A stretch of DNA of 64,000 nt from Doryteuthis pealeii (lineage: Eukaryota; Mollusca; Cephalopoda; Myopsida; Loliginidae), in the NCBI GenBank assembly GCA_023376005.1, contig CM042181.1:24478468-24542467 (forward strand), given 5' to 3'. The notes beneath the pieces are model-generated. The model did no database searches, was not told the DNA's origin, and was given only the letters and a program-made list of their open reading frames with translations. Shown here piece by piece: positions 58,105 through 64,000 of this stretch; the stretch's first letter is position 1, and every line of letters begins with the position of its first letter. Both the position numbers and the translations under genes were made by a program.

Positions 58105-58330
58105 TATGGCTTGATGTGACCGGCCAATTGATTGAAGAGTGTCTCTATAACCACCTGTCTATCCAAAGTAAACGTCAAAATGGAGTGTTGTATGTGATGA
58201 ACTGCTCAGCCATCAGGATTCCTTCCTTAAGCATCACTGGTCGTCACACGCAGCCAACAGGAGAGGTAGTTGCCCCACCCCCTCTGCAGGGATGCACTTG
58301 GCATATTCTACAGACCCAGCGGACAGTGGG
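58105..58330 (-). mobile_element. Family B element, partial copy
   Basis: Reverse complement of the B middle: 'gcttgatgtgaccggccaat', 'gaactgctcagccatcagg', 'taagcatcactggtcg', 'ccccctctgcagggatgcac'. The 90-codon + frame is a shadow of the repeat. Confidence 0.75.
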
Positions 58331-59028
58331 AGGCAATGAAGATGGGGATACTAGTCAGTACATTAATGTATAAGTTTTATTGTTTTGCTTTCTCTGACAT
58401 TTAATTTCAAAGCATTAACCCCATTTTATTTGCAGTCAGTCTTTTATTAACTTCTGATATCTAACTAAAATTACTTTTTCCATCTAGTTGCCATTATTAG
58501 TATCCTACCAAGTAACTGACTCACTTTTTTGGTCAAATATAAAATCTCTTGTAGATGTGTCACACTTTACCAACATTGTCTACCACAAAAATGATCAGTT
58601 CTTATTAGAACAACTTCTCTCCATTTTGTGTTCAGACCAAAAATCTCATTTTCTCATTCGCTTTAAGGAAATAGAAAAAGAAAAAAAAACTTATAATTTT
58701 ATTTATGCTAACTTTATATAAAGAGATTTTCTGCTGGTTTTAGAATTGACCAATATAATTTGAAATTTGAATAAATCTAAAGCTGTCAACATTTCCCCAG
58801 AATTTGAACTTTGTATGATCTCTAGAAAAGTACTGAAAAGTTCTCAGCTCAACCAAGAAGGGGATAACATGTAGGGTGCCATGCATCCTATGTTATTCCA
58901 TATTTTCATCCCACAGTTGGCACATCAAGTTCCTTTAACTCTAAACTCCCAACCCCTACAAAAACAATTGAATTTTTAAAAATATATCTTGAAAAAAAAA
59001 TTGTTTAAAAGTTCAAGCAGCTTCTCGT
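58331..59028. other. AT-rich unassigned sequence
   Basis: No gene recognised. A 77-codon frame at 58488-58721 has ordinary composition but no known motif. Confidence 0.4.
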
Positions 59029-59040
59029 GTGTGTGTGTGT

Positions 59041-59117
<77 letters not shown>
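59029..59117. repeat. (GT)n(CT)n microsatellite
   Basis: GT at 59029-59043, then about 36 CT units. Confidence 0.97.
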
Positions 59118-59120
<3 letters not shown>

Positions 59121-59138
59121 ATATGTGCGTGCGTGTGT

Positions 59139-59203
59139 GTAGTATAGTGAGAAATTTGAAAAAACACAGGTTTAAAAAAATGATAAATTTCTCACTATAC
59201 TAC
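59139..59203. repeat. 19-bp perfect inverted repeat
   Basis: GTAGTATAGTGAGAAATTT (59139-59157) and its exact complement (59185-59203), with a 27-nt loop. Confidence 0.9.
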
Positions 59204-59269
59204 ATACCGTCAGATTCACTTCCATTTCTCTTCACACACACATATATGTGCGTTAGGGTAGTGTGGAAA

Positions 59270-59462
59270 TTTAAGTTAACAGCACTTGGTAACTGACAGT
59301 TTCTCACCTATGCGATTTTCAAACCAAGTGCACTGAGTATGAAAGTTGCATTGGCAAGAAACTGTCAGTTACCAACTAACTTAGTTATGCTTGCTCTATC
59401 AATGATATTTAGTACTCTTTACTTATAAATATAGCATACTATATATATATATATTATATTAG
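59270..59462 (-). repeat. Family J copy 3, with internal foldback and (AT)n
   Basis: 59341-59462 is the inverse of copies 1 and 2 ('gctctatcaatgatatttag', 'tacttataaatatagca', then AT). TTGGTAACTGACAGTTTCT at 59286-59304 and its exact complement at 59357-59375 form a hairpin, so part of the unit is present in both orientations. Confidence 0.75.
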
Positions 59463-59905
59463 TTAATGTGAAAGAAAACTCTCCTCCTCCTCCTTCCTTG
59501 GCAGAATAAGGGTTAACCCTAACAGTTTCACAATAACAGATAATGAAGAACTACTAAAGTTTCCTCTAATCTTTACTGCAGAACTATTGTGCACCATTGT
59601 TACATTTACAGTCTCCTCTGTTAATAGATTTTATAGATTTCTTGGTGAGTCCCTCATGTTATGTGGCTAGAGTTGCTTATGTGCTACAACTCATCTCGTC
59701 ATTGAATATTTTGACCGAGATCTTAAACCTACTTACCTACCTTTTTATTACAGATTATTGAGTTAAATTCTTTTATTTTATTTTTTTTTTTCTGATTTGT
59801 TCTCTCTCATTTGCTTTGCTCTCTACACTTTTTTTATTTTTTAAATTCTTTCTCTTTCCTTTTTGTTTACACACTTCCTCTATATGGATACAAATCTCCT
59901 ATAAA
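59463..59905. other. Unassigned sequence
   Basis: T/C-rich from 59770. No gene seen. Confidence 0.4.
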
Positions 59906-60200
59906 GTACATAATAATAATAATAATAATAATAATATGTCCTGCAATCTGTGTTGTCATCTAACTAGAAAGAAAGAAAAAACGTGTTCAAGTGTATTAAA
60001 CCTTTTTTTTTTTTTTTTTTTTTTTTTTAACTGCTGTGTGTGACTCGCAGTTGAATTCTAAAAACTGTGCCTTTTGCAACTATAATCAAATTTCATACTC
60101 CTTTCTTTTTATTGTCCTAACACCAGTTCATAACATTTACATTAATTATAACATTTTGTGATTTTCAAGGTTTTAAAGTATAATTTTTTGAAAACGCCAT
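59906..60200. repeat. (AAT)n, T26 run and family F copy
   Basis: AAT at 59911-59937, T26 at about 60003-60028, then the family F segment (60055-60190) matching 50420-50590. Confidence 0.65.
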
Positions 60201-61228
60201 TTCTTCCTGGAAAAGCGGGAGCATAGCAACAAAAGAAATTGTAAAATACCACAGCAAAACAAACTTATTCTAATTAATTTATTGATCTTTATAATGAGGT
60301 ATGCCCTTTTCTGTCCACCCTTCTACCCATAACCTGTGCTAGGATGAGAATTAACTTTTCTTCAGGATCAAATTGTAGTATCTGTTCCCCTTCCTCAGCT
60401 GTTTTCTTTGGTTTCAAGTAAAACATGTCACCATTTTGTCAGCAAGTCAATATTTAATTTTTTATTGCGAGCTATTCCAAACTCCGGTACATAATCAGGA
60501 CCAAGTGTCAATTTATCCAGGGTTTTCAAAATTTAAACATTTTGGTCCATCTGTGGTGGCCATATTTATATTTTATCCCAGAAGTAAAACATCAAATTGG
60601 AATAATTTTTTTTTTTTTTTTTTTTTTTAATTTAAATCAGTTTTTATAAGATAGAATTTTTCCTTTTGAAGAATTAAGTTTATTTTTTAAATAAATTTAA
60701 AGAACTTAACCTTAAAAAAAGCTACATGTTAAATTTCCTAACTGTTGTATTTCTTTAAAGCACTTTCACATCGCCCCCTCCCTCTCTCTCGTTGGAAATT
60801 TTCATCTCTGAATAAATGCACTAAAGAATAGTGGTAGGGAATCTCTTGGACTAAACTCCAAAACTGGTTGGTTTTGGAATCAGTATGATAATTTAACCCC
60901 TTCCCATTCCCAATCCACTCTCTTTATTCACAAGAACCAATGTATTGTAAATGGAGAGGAAGAGGAGGAGAAAGATTGAGGTTGGTTGGGGGGGGGCAGG
61001 AGGAGAAAGATCAATGATGGATATTGTGACCCACTAACCCAGTGACACATGCAACACTACTAACCTAAGGTGGGGAAGGAAGAAAACTGGCACTTTGAGT
61101 TGTCAAGAGAAGATGGAAAGGGATATCAGCCCAGCCTCTTTTTCTATAAGGGCTATGTAGGAAGTTGAAGAATAGGTATAAAGGCATGATTTACTGGGTA
61201 AAATGGACAGAAGGAAGTTATATGGAAA
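60201..61228. other. Unassigned sequence
   Basis: T23 near 60606, purine-rich G/A tract at 60955-61010. No gene. Confidence 0.4.
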
Positions 61229-61243
61229 GAGTGAAAGGAAGAG

Positions 61244-61297
<54 letters not shown>

Positions 61298-61310
61298 CTT
61301 CCTTTCACTC
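61229..61310. repeat. (AT)n flanked by inverted GAAAGGAAG arms
   Basis: GAGTGAAAGGAAGAGGG (61229-61245) and CCCCTTCCTTTCACTC (61295-61310) face each other across about 48 bases of AT. Confidence 0.85.
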
Positions 61311-61337
61311 ACATATATCTCCTTCCTTTCATTATAG

Positions 61338-61368
<31 letters not shown>

Positions 61369-61590
61369 TATATATATATCTCCTTCCTTTCATTCTATAC
61401 ACACACACACATATATATCTCCTTCCTTTCATTCTATACACACACACATATATATATCTCCTTCCTTTCATTCTATACACACACATATATATATCTCCTT
61501 CCTTTCATTTTATACACACACACACACACATATATATCCCCGTCCTTTCATTCTATATACACACACACACATCCCCTTCCTTTCATTATA
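61295..61590. repeat. Minisatellite of CTCCTTCCTTTCATT units
   Basis: Eight copies of a CTCCTTCCTTTCATT-type core, each separated by (CA)n and (TA)n of variable length. Unit length is about 35-60 bp. The Tyr/Ile/His/Thr-rich frames on both strands are read-through. Confidence 0.9.
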
Positions 61591-62020
61591 TACACACATA
61601 TATGTGTGTGTGTGTATGTTTGTATATGTAACAATAACCCAGGAAAGATAGCACCTCATAGACTTTTTTTTTTTTTTTTTTTTTTTTTTCTTATATATAA
61701 TGGAAATAACTAGGAAATAATAATTAGAATCCTTCACTCCTTACTAAATAAAAGCATTAATATAATTAAGGACTGCAATGGTTCATCTAGTTTAGATTAA
61801 TAATCAAAAATGAGTATTCTAATGGAAAGAAGGGAAAAAATCATAACATCAGATGTTTATCCCTTAATTTGATTTTGAACATAAACAAGCAATTTTCTAA
61901 TATTTTCCCCATTGTTTAAAAAAATGTGTTTATGGTGTGTACTTTTGTCTGTAAATTCATTTTTATATATATGTATGTATGTATGTATGTAAAAATGAAA
62001 CTGGAAGTGAATCCGACAGT
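61591..62020. other. GT repeat, T26 run and short repeat copy
   Basis: T26 at 61664-61689. 61716-61790 matches 46800-46870 ('ttagaatccttcactcctta', 'actaaataaaagc'). (GTAT)n at 61969-61990. Confidence 0.55.
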
Positions 62021-62397
62021 ATGTTGAAAGAATGAATAAAGGAAAGAAAGTACAGAATGGATAAAAAAGGATAATTTTAATTAATATCACTTACACGTGT
62101 TTCGGTCAGGAGTTTATCTATTATTCAAACACTTCAAAAATTCTCCGCTTTTTCCAACGATTTTCATTTCAAATAAAGATTCACTCTGAAGGTTGAATTT
62201 TCTTTGTGTGCGGAACATTTTTTCTATTGTTATTATTTCATTTCATTTATTTTGTTTATTTAATAATAATAATAATAATAGTTTTTAATAATGTACACAT
62301 AAACTCCTGACCGAAACACGTGTAAGTGATATTAATTAAAATTATCCTTTTATTTATCCATTCTGTACTTTCTTTCCTTTATTCATTCTTTCAACAT
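62021..62397. mobile_element. Foldback element with ~96-bp near-identical terminal inverted repeats
   Basis: Left arm 62021-62116 and right arm 62300-62397 match as reverse complements, apart from a 2-base length difference in an A-rich run. Arms start TGTTGAAAGAATGAATAAAG and include CACTTACACGTGTTTCGGTC. TA borders both ends, compatible with a TA target duplication. The 183-bp core holds an (AAT)n run and no frame. Non-autonomous element; superfamily uncertain. Confidence 0.85.
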
Positions 62398-63462
62398 ATA
62401 TATATGAGAGAGATTACTAAAAATTCTAATTTGTAAAATATTTACACAAAAATGCAGAGCAATATCACAAGATATTATCAATTTTATATATATATACATA
62501 CACAAAGTAAAATGTAAAACAGTAAAACCTCACAATTCAGTTTAACAATTACAATCAGTTATAATACTAGAAATATACTTATTTCTAGTATTATATCTTC
62601 ATTTTTATTCTTAAGTTGCTTTTTATTGTAACTCGCTAAAATTATTAATATTTTTTGATAAAAAGCAAATAGAATTTAGGAAAATAATAGATAATACCAG
62701 TCAAAATAATGATTGTCAAAGCTTTATATATACTGCTAGTAAACTATCTTTTATACTTAGAATACTTTTTCAATAAACTTTAGACAGTGGTAGTTGTTAG
62801 CTTTCCCATTTTGAAATGGCCACCTTCAGTTGTAACAAAACAAAATCTGAAACAAAAACGATTTTCAAAAATTAAAAATACTGAAAATATTTGCTGCTTT
62901 GGCCATTTTAAAATGGAATGTATAACAATTACCTACACAAATTATTGACAAATTCATATTCATGAAATATTAAAAGGAAAATTTATTTCAGTGAGGTTTT
63001 CTTTTGTTTGTTTTTTGCATATCATTCTATTTGTCACCAAAAATCATAGATGACTTTAACTTTGGGAAAATTGAATTACTGATAAATGGATGGAAATGAA
63101 GAGAGAAAAAATCAAGAAATGTCCCTTTATCCAATTATTGACCCTTTTAATGTCTTTCCATATTGCTGGCTACAATGTCTTTCCGCTTTGTTCTAAATCT
63201 CTCTCTCTCTCTCTCTCCTGTCTTTTTCCATATTGGCCCAAATCACTGGACAATTTCATCTTCCCAGCATCATGGTCTTTTCCAGTTTCACAGATACCAT
63301 TCAACAACTACATGGGTATATCTGTTTGTGAACTTTGCAATGTGTCCAGCTCAGTGGAACTTCTCTGTGATCACATTTTGTTTGTGTATAACATTACTAG
63401 CAAAACAATTCTATTAAAGAGATTGGCACATGGGGTCTCCTCCAACTTCAACCAAATCTTTT
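62398..63462. other. AT-rich sequence with family D copy
   Basis: 62612-62740 is a family D copy ('aagttgctttttattgtaac', 'aataatagataataccagtc'). (CT)n at 63199-63217. Frames at 63090-63464 show no domain. Confidence 0.45.
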
Positions 63463-64000
63463 AGTTGGTTGGCATCCCTCCGTCTACTAAAGACGATGGC
63501 ATAGTGTCCACTTTAAAAAAAAATGTTTTTTAAATCTGCAACTGTGTGAGTGGCTGAACAGACCAATTTTAGAATGGCAATTTCTGGTGCAGTGATCGCA
63601 AACAAACGGTGATGCTTGCTGGAGATGCTGTTGTCTCTCCTTCCTTCTGGTTCTCTTTTCTGCTGCAATTTCTTTCCTCTCTTTTTTCACTCAAATCTTT
63701 TACCATGATAAATACCTTCCACATCAATGTCTTGGCACATATTCATCCTCCATCCTAAGTAAACATTCTTTCACCACCTGGATTTCATCTCTTCTCACCA
63801 CAGTACGGCTCTGTGGTACATCTTTGAAATGCATGAATCTAGTTTTCATGCGGTTTATCTTGAGACCAACAGCCAAACTTTGATTGTTCCGCTCAGTTAG
63901 TATCACCTGTAACTGATTAGTGGTTTCAGTGATGAGGTTAATCTCATCTGCAAATCACAGGTGAGTTAATAGCTTTCCATTGATATTAATGCCGCCTTCC
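63463..64000 (-). pseudogene. LINE pol fragment: RT palm end joined to C-terminal zinc finger
   Basis: On the minus strand from the window edge: FADEINLITETTNQLQVILT (the FADD box of a non-LTR reverse transcriptase, with Asp to Glu), then LAVGLKINRMKTRFMHF, conserved in such RTs. After a stop and an internal deletion near 63700 comes RKERQQHLQQ and FVCDHCTRNCHSKIGLFSHS, a C2H2-like finger typical of LINE C-termini. An upstream in-frame stop precedes FADE. The 5' part lies beyond the window. Inactive. Confidence 0.8.

Noticed and set aside
61165..61713. 182-codon + frame with Tyr/Ile/Ser/His repeats
   Set aside because: Translation of the AT tract and the CTCCTTCCTTTCATT minisatellite, in both strands.

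Overview
This is a eukaryotic, AT-rich, intron- and repeat-dominated genomic window. It most resembles a coleoid cephalopod (octopus-type) genome. The reasons are dense AT, CT and GT microsatellites, many tRNA-derived SINE copies with B boxes of the GTTCAAATCC type, foldback elements, and fragments of several LINE and DNA-transposon families. The species is inferred from repeat style and was not proven by any search. No bacterial operons, CRISPR arrays, phage genes or intact mobile-element genes were seen.

The only protein-coding exon of a cellular gene that I recognise is on the + strand at 21563-21641. It encodes a 26-residue peptide matching the N-terminus of PTEN, and it ends in phase 1 at a GT donor, exactly where exon 1 ends in other animals. 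Upstream lie a putative promoter and 5' leader (21131-21562) and about 2.7 kb of purine-rich sequence (18300-21130). I found no exon 2, so everything from 21642 onward is best read as the start of a very long first intron, or as intron plus intergenic sequence.

Left flank (1-18300): a degenerate GGGT array; two head-to-tail, decayed LINE copies carrying a restriction-like endonuclease; tRNA-derived SINEs; a foldback retroposon with target-site duplication; an inverted-repeat unit seeded with (AT)n; a nearly full-length 5S rRNA-derived sequence; a mariner-derived MITE; and many microsatellites.

Right flank (21642-64000): more copies of SINE families (called A, B and C here), a mariner transposase pseudogene, LINE 3'-end fragments, several perfect hairpins, two long near-identical inverted repeats (38.0 and 62.0 kb), a clean non-autonomous hAT element with an 8-bp duplication, a 28S rRNA-derived fragment that includes the sarcin-ricin loop, an eight-copy minisatellite, and a LINE RT fragment at the right edge.

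Most longer open frames are microsatellite read-through (poly-Leu/Ser, Ile/Tyr, Arg/Glu) or lie inside repeats, and are not genes. Family letters (A-H, J, K) are local labels based on visible similarity between copies in this window; they are not database names.
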